This document shows positions 1 through 10,530 of a stretch of 64,000 nucleotides of DNA, one piece after another. This DNA is from Philopedon plagiatum (taxonomy: Eukaryota > Arthropoda > Insecta > Coleoptera > Curculionidae): contig OZ020189.1 in NCBI GenBank assembly GCA_963971165.1, forward strand, positions 5,208,001 through 5,272,000. The letters are read 5' to 3'. The first letter of the stretch is position 1. Each line of letters starts with the position of its first letter. The notes below the pieces were generated by a model. That model saw nothing but the letters and a program-made list of their open reading frames with translations. It searched no databases and was not told where the DNA came from. The translations under genes and the position numbers were made by a program.

Positions 1-13
1 TTTTGATTGTTCC

Positions 14-667
14 CAGTGGCGGCTGGTATTAAACTGGGTGTTCAACTCGGTGGTTACACAAGAAAAATACGAAGAGAAATATTGAAAAAAATGCATACCA
101 ATTTAAGCTTATCTATGTAAAAAGTCCATTCTCCTGTTCTTCATCTTTGCAAAAACTTCGATTACGCGATTAAAATTTAAAATCTGGTACTGCATTTTAA
201 TCAAAATATCCTCGAAAATAACCTACCACCACTACTACTGTCTGGGCTCCCGCGTATATCACCACTCTATCAGCTGACTACTGATATGATTCAGGTGCAT
301 TGTCCAGTGCACGCCAGAACGCTAAAATTTGCATCATTTTGATACGAAGATGTTTTGTCTCACGCGCCGGACTCCTCTTTCTCCAACATGGTCTTTGCCG
401 ATACTCTGGGTGTTCAGTTCTGATATTGAACGCGCTAGAGCTCGCATTAATGTTAATGTTAGATGGTGAAAGAAAAGAGCTTGACTGTTATAAAAATACA
501 GTAGTGAAAATAAATGTAAAATTTGATATTATAATAAAAAAATTAAAACAAATTATGGTTGATGTGTAATAGTATAATAATATAGTTATAAGGTATAGAA
601 AACCATCTTTTTGCGTAGATTTTTAGGGTGTTTACTGCACAATTGATCCTACACAAAACCGCCACTG
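14..667. mobile_element. Non-autonomous hAT-type MITE with 8-bp target duplication
   Basis: The ends are CAGTGGCGGC on the left and the inverse of CAGTGGCGGT on the right, so there is a 9-10 bp terminal inverted repeat. Directly outside lie identical 8-bp sequences, ATTGTTCC, at 6-13 and 668-675. An 8-bp target duplication together with CA-starting short TIRs is the hAT superfamily signature. The interior (654 bp in all) has no transposase similarity; the 89-residue open stretch inside it looks random. It would depend on a transposase supplied elsewhere. The intact TSD suggests a fairly recent insertion. Confidence 0.85.
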
Positions 668-1249
668 ATTGTTCCGCTTACAAAACTGAAGTTAGTTTTA
701 ATAAAAGCCAAATGTCCAAATTCATCTTTTTTTTAAGAACGATTTGGCATTTTTTTCCATTCCGTCCATTTGTTGTAACTCATGTATCATGTTTATCAAA
801 ATAACTCTGCCTTCAATAATGTGTGTTAGGTTTGATCAACTCAAACCTATATTTTTCCTTAGGAATGTATTTGTGAAGATTTTTGACTTCTAAATATGCA
901 TAGCCCTTATTCTTTCTTTTGAGGATTCATAGTAAAAGAACGGTTTCAGCACTTCCATTTTATAAAGATGGAGTGTTATATCATCATATTAATGCCAAAA
1001 CCAAGATAAATAAGTCATTAGGTATGTTTCCACACAATCAATAAGTAGAAGTCATTAAGTAACTGGTAAAACTTTTTTAAACAGAATGCTTAGCAAATAA
1101 AAACGTTTAATTGTAACTTTTTATTTTTTTTTTGTTTGGAAAAAATCACTAACTACAAACAAAGTTTTTTTATTTCTTTAGTATAAAACTTATAAAGCCT
1201 CAACAACCCTTAAATCACTACATAGGGCTACATGGTAGCATTCCAGTTA
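668..1249. other. AT-rich stretch without recognised feature
   Basis: I read this on both strands and saw no convincing coding sequence, TIR or tandem repeat, only short A/T runs. Confidence 0.5.
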
Positions 1250-1670
1250 AGAAATAGTATAGTGTACAACGAGCATGGAATGACATGCATTTCCTACGAG
1301 TATGACGTTTGCAGCACGAGCCGCAGGCGAGTGCTGCAAATCACACGAGTAGGATTTCTACGAATTTCTACGAATGTTACTGTTGCATAAAATGGGATTA
1401 GTAATATTTTTCTTTTTAAGATGTCAAAATAATAATTGTCATTTACTTTTTATTTGCATTGTCTGCGTTGCTATGCGATTACTATGGCGTGTTGACGCGG
1501 CGCCGGTCAACGCCACCTTTGTAAAAATATACCCGTGCACATTGGGAATTTTGTAGTTGAATCACCATGGTGATTGAAGCACAATGAAAATGTGTAAAAA
1601 ACAATGCACTATGTTCCGAAATTAGTATTGAACATACAATAAAGGTTTTTATTGACATTCATAGAAAAAT
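1250..1670 (+). repeat. Hairpin-bearing interspersed repeat, copy A
   Basis: About 85-90% similar by eye to 14673-15090, in the same orientation. It opens with a GTGTACAACGAGCATGGAAT segment, followed by a GC-richer hairpin (GCAGCACGAGCC / GGCGAGTGCTGC). The second part begins with TTCTACGAATGT and ends with an inverted ACATTCATAGAA, so that part looks like a TIR element. A 12-bp palindrome, TCACCATGGTGA, lies inside. An AATAAA-like motif near the right end is probably fortuitous. The distal arm of the first hairpin is missing compared with copy B. No coding capacity is seen and the family is not recognised. Confidence 0.7.
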
Positions 1671-2158
1671 AAAACTGTGATTTTATGTTTATATTCTCAG
1701 TTCGTAAATGTCGGTAATTTCGACTTTACAGCACTCTTAAACATTAATTTATGTTAATAAAATACCCATGTAAAAGGAAATTTACTAAAACTATATCAGC
1801 ATATTTAACTTACAAGGGACAGTGCATAACGTAAAATTTTAGTGCCCTCAACTAAAAGCAGCGTCCGGAACATCTGCCGTCGAATTTAATTAAAACATAA
1901 AGTTGGGATTCCAGAATATTTAAAGGAATATTCATTACTACCTTTTATGTTCCTAAAATGTTAATTTAAAACAAATACCTCTATCAGCAATGGGACGAAT
2001 AATTTAGCTAAATACTGGGGAGTTATTTGGGAATTTTTATATTCCGTTATATTATTATTTTTATTTAATGGATCATTAATTATTTAAATAACGTGATTTA
2101 AGTTTAGTGTAAATGTCAAGTTTAATGGGGACATTCTAGGAAATGCTCCTGCTTGTTC
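1671..2158. other. AT-rich stretch without recognised feature
   Basis: No coding sequence, repeat or RNA gene could be supported here. Confidence 0.5.
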
Positions 2159-2162
2159 TTAA

Positions 2163-4580
2163 GGGGATATATACAGTTAGAATTTTCAAAAAATCATTTT
2201 TTTTAAATTTAATTTTCGTAATAGTCCGAGATCCGGCTGCGGGATTACTACGTTCATCGAGTTTTTAATCAAAATCTAATTTTTACATATAATAATGGAT
2301 GGGAAAATATATTTTTGCCAGGGTGCCTATCAAAATGTGGCCGCTAGTATTTTTAATTAAAATAATATTAATTGATTTTTTCGAGAAAATTTAATTCACT
2401 TAGTTTTAAAATAAATCATAATCCACTTCAAAGCAATATATGTAAAGAACTTGAAAAGTTTTGGTTGCTGTCCCGCACTTGGCAGCAACCTCTTCGCAGC
2501 CAAGTGTAAACAGGTATTGCTTTGTTACATTTATACGTTTATTAGGTATATTCATCAATTATATATAAAATGAAAGTTAATTTTTTTCTGTGTGTGATGG
2601 AACACCTCTGCCTATGTAAAAGTGGCCGCAAATAGGGGTTGCTAGCTGTTAAAAATAGATTAGAGTGTAAGAGTTAGCGCGCTACATAGTTCGTTAGACG
2701 AGTTTTTAAAGCCAATGTGTTCTCAACCAACGGCGCAAACAGTAGTGGGAACGACTTTATAATACTCCAAAAAAAATTATAATTAATAAATTTTTGTTTA
2801 GTTGTATTTAAAATTACTCAAATATAACAAAACATCCATTCTTAAATACAAAATCGAATCGTCTTTTCTTTAATATAAATAAGAAAAACAAACATCATTT
2901 TTAAGACAGATACCTGAGCTACCGATATATTATATGTATAGTAACTATAAACTAAATCATTCTTAAGTTAAATTAAAAATTTTACTTATAGTTTGCGTTT
3001 TGCAAAAATCTTCAAATTCTTGCTTATCTTTTAGTTTTAAAACTGTAATTTTTTTCAGACACTCTCTATGATATCCGAAATTAATTGTCCGTAGATTCCA
3101 CTCTTAATAAAATGTCATGGTACTTATATTTCTTTTACGACGAAATATTAACATTAACAAACACTTTTTAAATGATGCATTATTAAAGTCAAGCACATTA
3201 TTCTTTTTGTTACACAGAAAACAATTCTTCATTTTTCTAAATTTAAGATTTATTTTAACAAACGTAATAATATGTAAAGTTAAATAAAACAACGTTGTGT
3301 ATTAAGAGCTCCAAAACAAAATGCACAGAAAACCGAAATGGTTAGAATAAGAATGTCGCTCTTTAATTGAGAACACTAGCGATCGACGCATGCGCATTGG
3401 CTTTAAAAACTCGTACAGCAGGCAATCACCATCCTCGTCTAACGAACGATGTAGCGCGCTAACTCCCTTTCACTCAAATCTATTTTTAACAGCTAGCAAC
3501 CCCTATTTGCGGCCACTTTTACATAGGCAGAGGTATTCCATCACACACAGAAAAAAATTAACTTTATTTTGATATATAATTGATGAATATACCTAATAAA
3601 CGTATAAATGTAACAAAGCAATACCTGTTTACACCTGGCTGCGAAGAGGTTGCGGCCAAGTGCGGGACAGCAACCAAAACTTTTCAAGTTCTTTACATAT
3701 ATTGCTTTGAAGTGGATTATGATTTATTTTAAAACTAAGTGAATTAAATTTTCTCGAAAAAATCAATTAATATTATTTTAATTAAAAATACTAGCGGCCA
3801 CATTTTGATAGGCACCCTGGCAAAAATATATTCCCCCATCCATTATTATATGTAAAAATTAGATTTTGATTAAAAACTCGATGAACGTAGTAATCCCGCA
3901 GCCGGATCTCGGACTATAATGTACATATATTCAAGTACACACACAGAAAATTTCAAGGTAATCCGGCGATTATTTTCAAAGTTAAACGCATATTTGTAAA
4001 GAAGTGTCAGAGCGATTGTACGCTATGTAAAGTGCTTTCGAAACTTTACACGCGTTTTTCTCAAAACTGTGTTTTTAAAGACGGTGGTGGAGATTTCTCG
4101 GAAACGGCTGAACCGATCAGTCTCAAATTTTAACACAAGCTTCTTAAGTATATTTTTTACTAATTAACGGAAGGTTTTTTCTCACCGATAAATATTTTTT
4201 TACGGCCAAAATTTTGGTCAAAAATCTTAATTTTTTTTGAGATGCCGCCATTTTGTCAAAAAAATTTATTTTGCTTATTCCTTCAGTTAATTTGAAGATC
4301 GTACATTACTTTAACGAAATCCGTTTGGTTTTTTCATATTAGATGATCCAGTCCAGAGATATCGTTGTCACCGCAAGATGCCTTTTTTTGAGAGGAACTC
4401 CTGGAGATCAGCTATAGCAGCGTTCAAAATTATTATTTTTACAAATACAAAAATCTTAAAATACAGCTAAAAGTTACCATAATGTGTGTATAAATTGTTA
4501 CATTAATAAATATAAAAGTCTTCTCAGGAAAAATTCTTGAAAAATCGCTTTTTTTGGGCCTCCTGACTGTATATAACCCC
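2163..4580. mobile_element. TTAA-flanked TIR element (piggyBac-like), interrupted
   Basis: TTAA occurs directly outside both ends, at 2159-2162 and 4581-4584. The left end starts GGGGATATATACAGTTAG and the right end is the inverse of GGGGTTATATACAGTCAG. TTAA duplications are characteristic of piggyBac. The element itself is 2163-2221 plus 3917-4580 (roughly 720 bp); the middle is a separate later insertion. No transposase is visible, so it is a non-autonomous copy. The superfamily assignment rests on the TSD alone. Confidence 0.65.
2222..3916. mobile_element. 1.7-kb long-TIR element inserted in the TTAA element
   Basis: The sequence 2222-~2726 returns as its reverse complement at ~3367-3916. 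The arms exceed 500 bp and are about 93-95% alike by eye, with small indels (for example an extra ~20 bp near 3413-3433). The outer ends are TAGTCCGAGATCCGG and its inverse. TAA lies outside each end (2219-2221 and 3917-3919), consistent with a 3-bp target duplication. The ~640-bp centre is AT-rich with no transposase. PIF/Harbinger elements make 3-bp TWA duplications, but the TIR sequence does not settle the superfamily. Confidence 0.75.
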
Positions 4581-4623
4581 TTAATCTAAAATGTTGGGAA
4601 CATCGATAAAATTAATTAATACA

Positions 4624-5581
4624 CAGGGTGTTTTAGAATCGATTTTCATAAATAGTCAATAGTAAACTATCTTCATTTTAATATATATCGAAAAAAAGTT
4701 TTAAGGAAAGTTGGCTATAATTAGGAGTTATGATAAACTTCCAGCTTTCAAATCAATCGGCCTATTTTTTGTTGTTTTTATTTTTGTACAAACATGTTTT
4801 ATCGTGGCTATAGGAGCGGACTACTATTTGTTCATAAACTAAGATGTTACAACCCCGATAAAAGAATGTTGAGATAGAAAGAAAAAAAAATATGCCGATT
4901 TGATTGAAAATCCAATTATTTCGATTGTGATTAAAACAAATTGACGTAAAAATAAATAGCAATAAACATCAACTTTCTGATTTAAGGATTAAGATTTAGC
5001 ACTGGTTTAAATTAAGATCTTCTAGTTGATCAGTTATGTTTTGACAGGTTTTTGTCCTATCACTGTAATAAGTCGTTATTAAAAACTTATGAATTATTCT
5101 GATATTTCAGCGATTTGCTTGGTTTCCAAATGATTTTCATCTTGGACCGAGTTGCTGTAATAAATTTAGTTCTATTATTGTCGAAAGTACATACTAAAAT
5201 TGCTCTGTTCTTTATAAATTTGCCAAAAAGCTCAGAGATAAATTCATACTATAAAACTTAGTTGTCTTATTCTTACAGTTGTCAGTTTAAAACTTTTGTC
5301 AAATTAGACCGGACTAGCGTTGCAGAATCTGGCTACAAAATTTGTGTTTTTTTATCAGTACATGTGAATTTTTTCGAAATAAATGATGAATTATAAACTA
5401 TTTTAATAAACAAAGTTCTATTCTATTGTTGGAAAAAAATCAAAATAAGCCGATTTGTTTAAACAATGAAAGTCTATCATAACTCTTAGTTATAAACAAC
5501 TTTTCGTAATACTGTTTTTCTCTCTTAAAATGAAGGCACTGGGGTAAACTATTTTTGAAAATCCATTCTAAAAACACCCTA
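4624..5581. mobile_element. CAGGGTG-type TIR element
   Basis: The left end CAGGGTGTTTTAGAAT, continuing about 140 bp, is matched by its inverse ending near 5581 (AAAACACCCT). CAGGGTG ends with long TIRs are typical of mariner-like MITEs in insects. The arms are perhaps 75-80% alike, so the copy is old. Its core (about 4985-5335) is an interspersed repeat also found at 58.6 kb. No transposase is present. Confidence 0.6.
4985..5335 (+). repeat. Interspersed repeat, copy 1 (partner at 58637)
   Basis: About 350 bp align in the same orientation with 58637-58982, at roughly 85% identity by eye. Shared landmarks are AAGATTTAG.ACTGGTTTAA at the start, TTCTATTATTGTCGAAAGTA in the middle and AAATTAGACCG near the end. 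A short inverted fragment lies at 11521-11570. No coding sequence, tRNA boxes or tail was seen, so its class is unknown. Confidence 0.7.
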
Positions 5582-5704
5582 TATATTAACTAATTTGATT
5601 AATTTTTGCAACACCTTAGTTTAATATCAAACAGGAGCATTTCCTAGAACCATCCAACTTGATTTTTTTACATTTATACCTTAGCCGAACTCTTCCCGTG
5701 GACA

Positions 5705-5708
<4 letters not shown>

Positions 5709-5782
<74 letters not shown>

Positions 5783-5789
5783 TTATATA
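5709..5789. repeat. (TA)n microsatellite
   Basis: About 32 uninterrupted TA units followed by a degenerate TA-rich tail. It borders the left side of the 5811-6316 palindrome. Confidence 0.95.
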
Positions 5790-5870
5790 CATTTTTTTTT
5801 AATAGGAATGTTTTCTTGGGATTTATAGATCCGGAATAATCACTATTTTTTTATATTTTGTTTTTGTTTT

Positions 5871-5911
5871 TATTAACGTTTCGGTCAATTCTTGTGACCT
5901 TCTTCAGAATA
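5871..5911 (-). ncRNA. Hammerhead-ribozyme-like motif, left arm
   Basis: Exact mirror copy of the motif at 6216-6256, read on the minus strand. Both copies face outward from the palindrome centre. Same reservation about the extra A before stem II. Confidence 0.5.
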
Positions 5912-6215
5912 CAGTGCTGTGAACGAAAATGTTTTTGGGGAATGCATCCTCTTAATTAAGATTTAAAATTGACATATAACACTAACATTGTGGACAACAG
6001 TTTAAAAACGACGAGAACAATTTTAAAAATATCATGCAGGCAAGAAGTCTGCGTGTCTACCAAAGAGTAGACACGCAGACTTCTTGCCTGCATGATATTT
6101 TTAAAATTGTTCTCGTCGTTTTTAAACTGTTGTCCACAATGTTAGTGTTATATGTCAATTTTAAATCTTAATTAAGAGGATGCATTCCCCAAAAACATTT
6201 TCGTTCACAGCACTG

Positions 6216-6256
6216 TATTCTGAAGAAGGTCACAAGAATTGACCGAAACGTTAATA
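6216..6256 (+). ncRNA. Hammerhead-ribozyme-like motif, right arm
   Basis: In order: stem I strand TATT, core CTGAAGA, stem II GGTCA / TGACC with a 7-nt loop, core GAA, minimal palindromic stem III ACGT, cleavage base T, then AATA closing stem I. Core position 7 is variable in hammerheads, so CTGAAGA fits. One unpaired A between the core and stem II departs from the consensus. The very short stem III is as described for Penelope-type hammerheads, which work as dimers. Activity cannot be judged from sequence alone. Confidence 0.5.
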
Positions 6257-6326
6257 AAAACAAAAACAAAATATAAAAAAATAGTGATTATTCCGGATCT
6301 ATAAATCCCAAGAAAACAAATTCTAT

Positions 6327-6328
<2 letters not shown>

Positions 6329-6400
<72 letters not shown>
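6329..6400. repeat. (TA)n microsatellite
   Basis: About 36 TA units, separating the palindrome at 5811-6316 from the second inverted repeat at 6402-6928. Confidence 0.95.
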
Positions 6401-6401
<1 letters not shown>

Positions 6402-6403
<2 letters not shown>

Positions 6404-6928
6404 GGTAGTTTTTTGTGGTATTTTTTTGGGGTCAGCGGTCTGTAAGTATAATAATTAAACTCATTTATTTATTTGAAACTTCTGGATTTTGTCATCTATT
6501 TATTACTTCATCAGGAGGTAACACTACAAAATTATAAATTTAATAAAAACAATGTCAATACGATAAAGTCAACAATTACAACTTACAAATAGAGCCATAA
6601 TAGCCAACCAACGTACATTAAAACCTATTACAAAACAGATCCCTAAAGCTTTCTATTTGCTGCACACTGTGTCATTGCTGCTTGGATTCTAAGCAAATAA
6701 AGAGTTTTAGGGATCTGTTTTGTAATAGGTTTTAATGTAGTGACTATTATGACTCTACTTTTAAGTTGCAATTGTTGAATTTATTGTATTGACATTGTTT
6801 TTATTAAACTTGTAATTATTTTGTAGTGTTACATCCTGATGAAGTCATAAATAAATGACGAAATATGAGGTGAATTATTATATCTGACCCAAAAATATCA
6901 TAAAAAATCCGTAATAGTACGGTTGGGA
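6402..6928. mobile_element. Second inverted Penelope-like pair, diverged
   Basis: The left part (6402-~6660) and right part (~6695-6928) are inverted copies with many differences. Landmarks are TTTAGGGATCTGTTTTGTAA near the centre and TCCTGATGAAGT on the outer right. The right arm shows CTGATGA, a GTCAT / ATGAC stem and GAAA, a second hammerhead-like core with the same extra A before stem II. It is bordered by TA tracts (6329-6400 and 6929-6949). This copy is clearly older than its neighbour. Confidence 0.55.
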
Positions 6929-6949
6929 ATATATATATATATATATATT
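6929..6949. repeat. Short (TA)n tract
   Basis: About ten TA units between the inverted Penelope-like pair and a mariner end fragment. Confidence 0.85.
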
Positions 6950-7275
6950 ATAGAAGTTGAAATTAAATGGTAGATATTTTTTTTTATTTTATAACCACAT
7001 AAATCATAATTTCGTAACCGGTACAGCAAATCAAAACACATTTTGTTCACATACGTAGTTTTTTACGAAGATTTAATTTATAAACAAAAGTACATCATCC
7101 CATTTAAAATTCCAAAGTTACCCTCACCCCTCAAAATAGAGAAAGGGTGTAAATATCAACAATATTTTTAAATATGTCCCCTATCTCCAAACCCCCAACC
7201 AAAATTTCATGAAAATAATAAAGCGTTTTCGTGATATCGTCTTATAACACCTTAAAAAGCTCACCCTGTATATAT
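6950..7275. mobile_element. Mariner-like element end fragment
   Basis: It matches the last ~320 bp (about 41892-42213) of the mariner copy downstream, for example AAGTTGAAATTAAATGGTA and a shared CTCACCCCTCAAAATAGA block. It ends CTCACCCTGTATA, the usual CAGGGTG-type terminus, and here preserves that end better than the other copy. No transposase remains; this is a truncated end only. Confidence 0.7.
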
Positions 7276-7848
7276 GCATAAAATAACTTTTTTAATAAAT
7301 GAATTGACTTTAAACTCTAATTCTCGCCATTCGCTAATTAAGAACGTTCAAAAATTATTTTTCCAATTTTTACCAATTAATCAACACAAAAAGATTTGGG
7401 GCTGACTTTGTTTGTTTTAGCTAAAATCAGAGCTTTAGGTAAAATATATCCAATAATTAATTTTCATTTTAATTGTGGAAAACCGCACGCAGAAAGTTTT
7501 AATTAACTTGGACGATATTCATATGGCACGAGTGTGATTTTGATTTATTTACTTTGGCGGTTAGCGATGCAGATTGGAAACATTGCAAAGCCGAAGGATG
7601 ATATTAAAAATGGCATAAAAAATCAGCAATTTGACTTATTTGAGTTTGCAGCACTAAGTTGCCATGTCATACCCACGCGGTCGAAAGGTGTATAAAATTA
7701 GTTACTGAGCCAAGTTCTAATGTTTGTGGTCCCAAAAGAAGAGATGAATTTATTAGAGCTCGCAGCAAATCAAGACAAATAAATCCTTTTTATAACACCA
7801 AAGACACTTATCGTACAAAATGACATTTTGAAAGGGTTTAAATTTTAT
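7276..7848. other. AT-rich stretch without recognised feature
   Basis: No supported gene or repeat. Short conceptual peptides are interrupted and match no family I know. Confidence 0.45.
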
Positions 7849-8447
7849 TGCTTTAGCCATGGATTTATTAAGAAAGGATTCGATGTCCCTATACTGTTAG
7901 CGTATCGAACGTGAAGCCTTATATTTGTTATTTGTTATGAAAACATTTCCCCCAGGAGATTAGTTTACGAACTACGTACTTGAATCAAGAATGGTAGTAG
8001 AAAGAGATAAAATAGCATTGGAGTGTTGGAGCTCAGAAGTGTTGCTGCCTGTGCTGGTTGCTTAAGAAAACGGCTGAACCTCGGTTACACGTACGTCTTT
8101 GTCTAATGAACTAGAAAAGAGAAAGTGCGGTTTATAGATTTATAAAGGACTCGGAGCGACTTTAAATAAACACCTTTAGAAATAACATAACCTATAAATA
8201 ATAAGACCTTTTTAACTTAAATGTATTATTATTTAGCAGAAAAATAAAATATTTTAGGGCTTTTATTACTTTTAGTAAATCTTGTGATGCTTCTAACGTA
8301 TTTTTTGTACAAAAATACAAGGTAAAATAAGATGTGGCCAATGTTTACAAATTGTGTTTACAGTGTCGCTTAGAATGGTTTGTTTTGGCTTCAAAGAATG
8401 TTAAATCATCCCGTATCCATTCTTAATAAATCCATGGCTTTAGCAGT
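7849..8447. repeat. Possible small TIR element
   Basis: The segment CATGGATTTATTAAGAA near 7858-7874 recurs inverted near 8424-8440, with partial matching on both sides (about 24 bp). The ~600 bp between them has no coding sequence. No target duplication was seen, so this may be a chance or decayed inverted repeat. Confidence 0.35.
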
Positions 8448-8702
8448 TTACATGTTATTTTCCAATGTTTCTCTTTATATTCTTAGTAATATATGTATAT
8501 CTTAAGTAAATCCAACTGTTTTTGGAATTTTTTACGTCTTTTTAATTATTATTTTTTGAAAATCTTAACAGCTTCTGGGGCAGTACAAAAAAATCAACGC
8601 AAAGTTTCCAATTTGCTGTTATTCTGTTATTATATGCATCATCTTTTCCACAATGTCCAAAGGTAGTTTTTCAAAATTGATTTTTTCGATCCACCCTAGT
8701 AT

Positions 8703-9372
8703 TTAGGCCGGTAAGCACTTACCGGCAGTTGCACAACTTACATCACTAGTGCAATAAGTGAAGTTATGCTCATATCTGCAGCTAAAAACTGATTAAAACA
8801 GAGAACACATGAGATAGAATTTATTTATTTAAATTAAAGTTAAAGTATAAATTGACTGTTTTCCTTATTAATCCCACAAACTTGCAGGAGATTTTAAACT
8901 TGAACTTTTTATTACAAAATATACCAGCAAGCTTTTCTCACTAAGTACACTGTTTTTCTCGTGTAGCCAGTTTTTAAAAATGTTATATTATGCACTTATA
9001 TATCTTCTACATGATTTTAGTGGGATTATCTGTAAACAACCGGCTTTCCATCCTTCCTCTATTTTAACAGCAACATTTTTCGCTTTAATAATACTTTCTT
9101 CTCCAAAAATATCAACATTTAGATTCATTCTGTGGGGCTGTATCAAAAATTTCTTGAATAATCGAAATCGACAAATTCAAACTGACAGTGACAACAATTA
9201 CCACGAACCGTTGCATATCGACAGACAAAATGACTCCGCATAATCCATTATAATGTAACGAACGCACAATATTTCCTACCAATTAGACCAGTTTTTGTGT
9301 TTCTTCGCAAAGATTAATATTATCGTGCAAAAAATAGTAGATACACAATAGTTAGTCAGTAAGTGCTCACCG
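8703..9372. repeat. Possible MITE with GGTAAGCACTTAC ends
   Basis: GGTAAGCACTTACCGGC near 8710 is partly matched by inverted GGTGAGCACTTACTGAC near 9355-9372. The left end is itself a near-perfect palindrome. The interior contains an 87-codon open stretch (8980-9243) with no recognised domain, which I regard as chance. Confidence 0.3.
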
Positions 9373-10185
9373 ATCTATAAACTTTTAAATGCATTTTAAG
9401 GTATTTTTTGGACCTTTTGGCAAATTAACATAATCTTAGGACTGAAATTTACCCACATATTACGTTAAGTTTTATCCGTTTATGGTCCGCTTAAAAAAAG
9501 CGTTCTGTATGTACGTACAAAGAAATTTTCCTTCGTATATTCAAATCATTTTTTGTGTAGCTAAGCCATTAGTTAAAAAACTGTGCAAAAAACCCGAGCA
9601 AAATAAAATCGCTCCGTCGGATTGGCAAACAAGAGGAAAACAAATTTTCTTAACAGTTTTACGCTGCCTAAACGATACAACACGTTAAGGGCCTCTCTTG
9701 TTTGGATATAAGAGAATTTCCCCAGTAATGGCGCAATTTTGGAACAAGCAAATAATTGCTAAGTTTTTATTTCACGCGGGTGTGGCTTGACTTTAGTGTG
9801 TTTTCTTGGCGGTCTTTGTAATTGTTCCGTTCAGAATCGTTTCTTTTTTGTCAGTTAAAGTTAAGAAGTTTGAATTGGTTCTCCGTAAACGAAGAAAATA
9901 TTGTAATGATGCAATTTTAAGATATTTCTGGTTAATTATAAATAGTCATGATATAATATCGCTAGCCAATTTAAAACCTCAGCTGTCAGCAACGTAAAAA
10001 TATTTTTAATTACAATAAGGGATGTTTGGCCAGTAGTACATTGATGCATGCACTGCCGGCACCCGGTGGCTCAATGGATCTTTGTTGTTTCTATGATCGC
10101 TTTTAACTTGGAAGCAGCAGAGTATACAATTTTAATTTTGAGCGATCGTATTATATTTTTATGCGTCTATTCTACTTAGTTTTTT
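9373..10185. other. AT-rich stretch without recognised feature
   Basis: Open stretches of 60-70 codons at 9482 and 9806 show no family motif. No RNA gene or repeat was seen. Confidence 0.45.
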
Positions 10186-10188
10186 CAA

Positions 10189-10530
10189 ATAATATTCATT
10201 AAGCAAGTGTATAACCAAAAAGCAATTTTAATTATAATTTTGCCCTTGTACCTACTGAGATAAGGGAATTAAATTAAGTAAAAAAGGTTAGATAGCAGCA
10301 AAAATATAACTTACTATCTTAAAATAATATTCACTAAGCAGCCTTCACTAAACAGCCTCCTCGCCATTTTATTATACGTACAGAATAAGAAAATCAGAAA
10401 AATGCTTACCCCTATATTTAGAAATGTATTAGGCAAAAGCTATTTTAATTATAATTTTGCTCTTGTAGCTACTGGGATAAGGCCGTTAAATTAAGTAAAA
10501 AGGGTAGATAGCAGCAAAAATATAACTAAG
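10189..10530 (+). repeat. Diverged direct duplication (~95 bp unit)
   Basis: A segment from AATTTTAATTATAATTTTGC to AGATAGCAGCAAAAATATAA occurs at about 10218-10312 and again at 10436-10528, about 90% alike. Each copy is preceded by AATAATATTCA.TAAGCA (about 10189 and 10323). An extra ~85 bp separates the two parts in the second copy. Confidence 0.65.

Larger units (their letters stand above)
5811..6316. mobile_element. Perfect 250-bp-arm palindrome of a Penelope-like end
   Basis: 5811-6060 and 6067-6316 are reverse complements with no mismatch that I can see, separated by 6 bp (CAAAGA). Each arm carries a hammerhead-like core followed by A-rich sequence. The pair sits between (TA)n tracts at 5709-5789 and 6329-6400. 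Penelope-like retroelements carry minimal hammerhead ribozymes in their terminal repeats and often occur as inverted copies in AT-rich targets, so I infer two head-to-head Penelope-like ends. No GIY-YIG or reverse transcriptase domain is present. Confidence 0.6.

Noticed and set aside
1440..1560. Small gene at the end of repeat copy A
   Set aside because: The same region in copy B is not open and the sequence belongs to an interspersed repeat.
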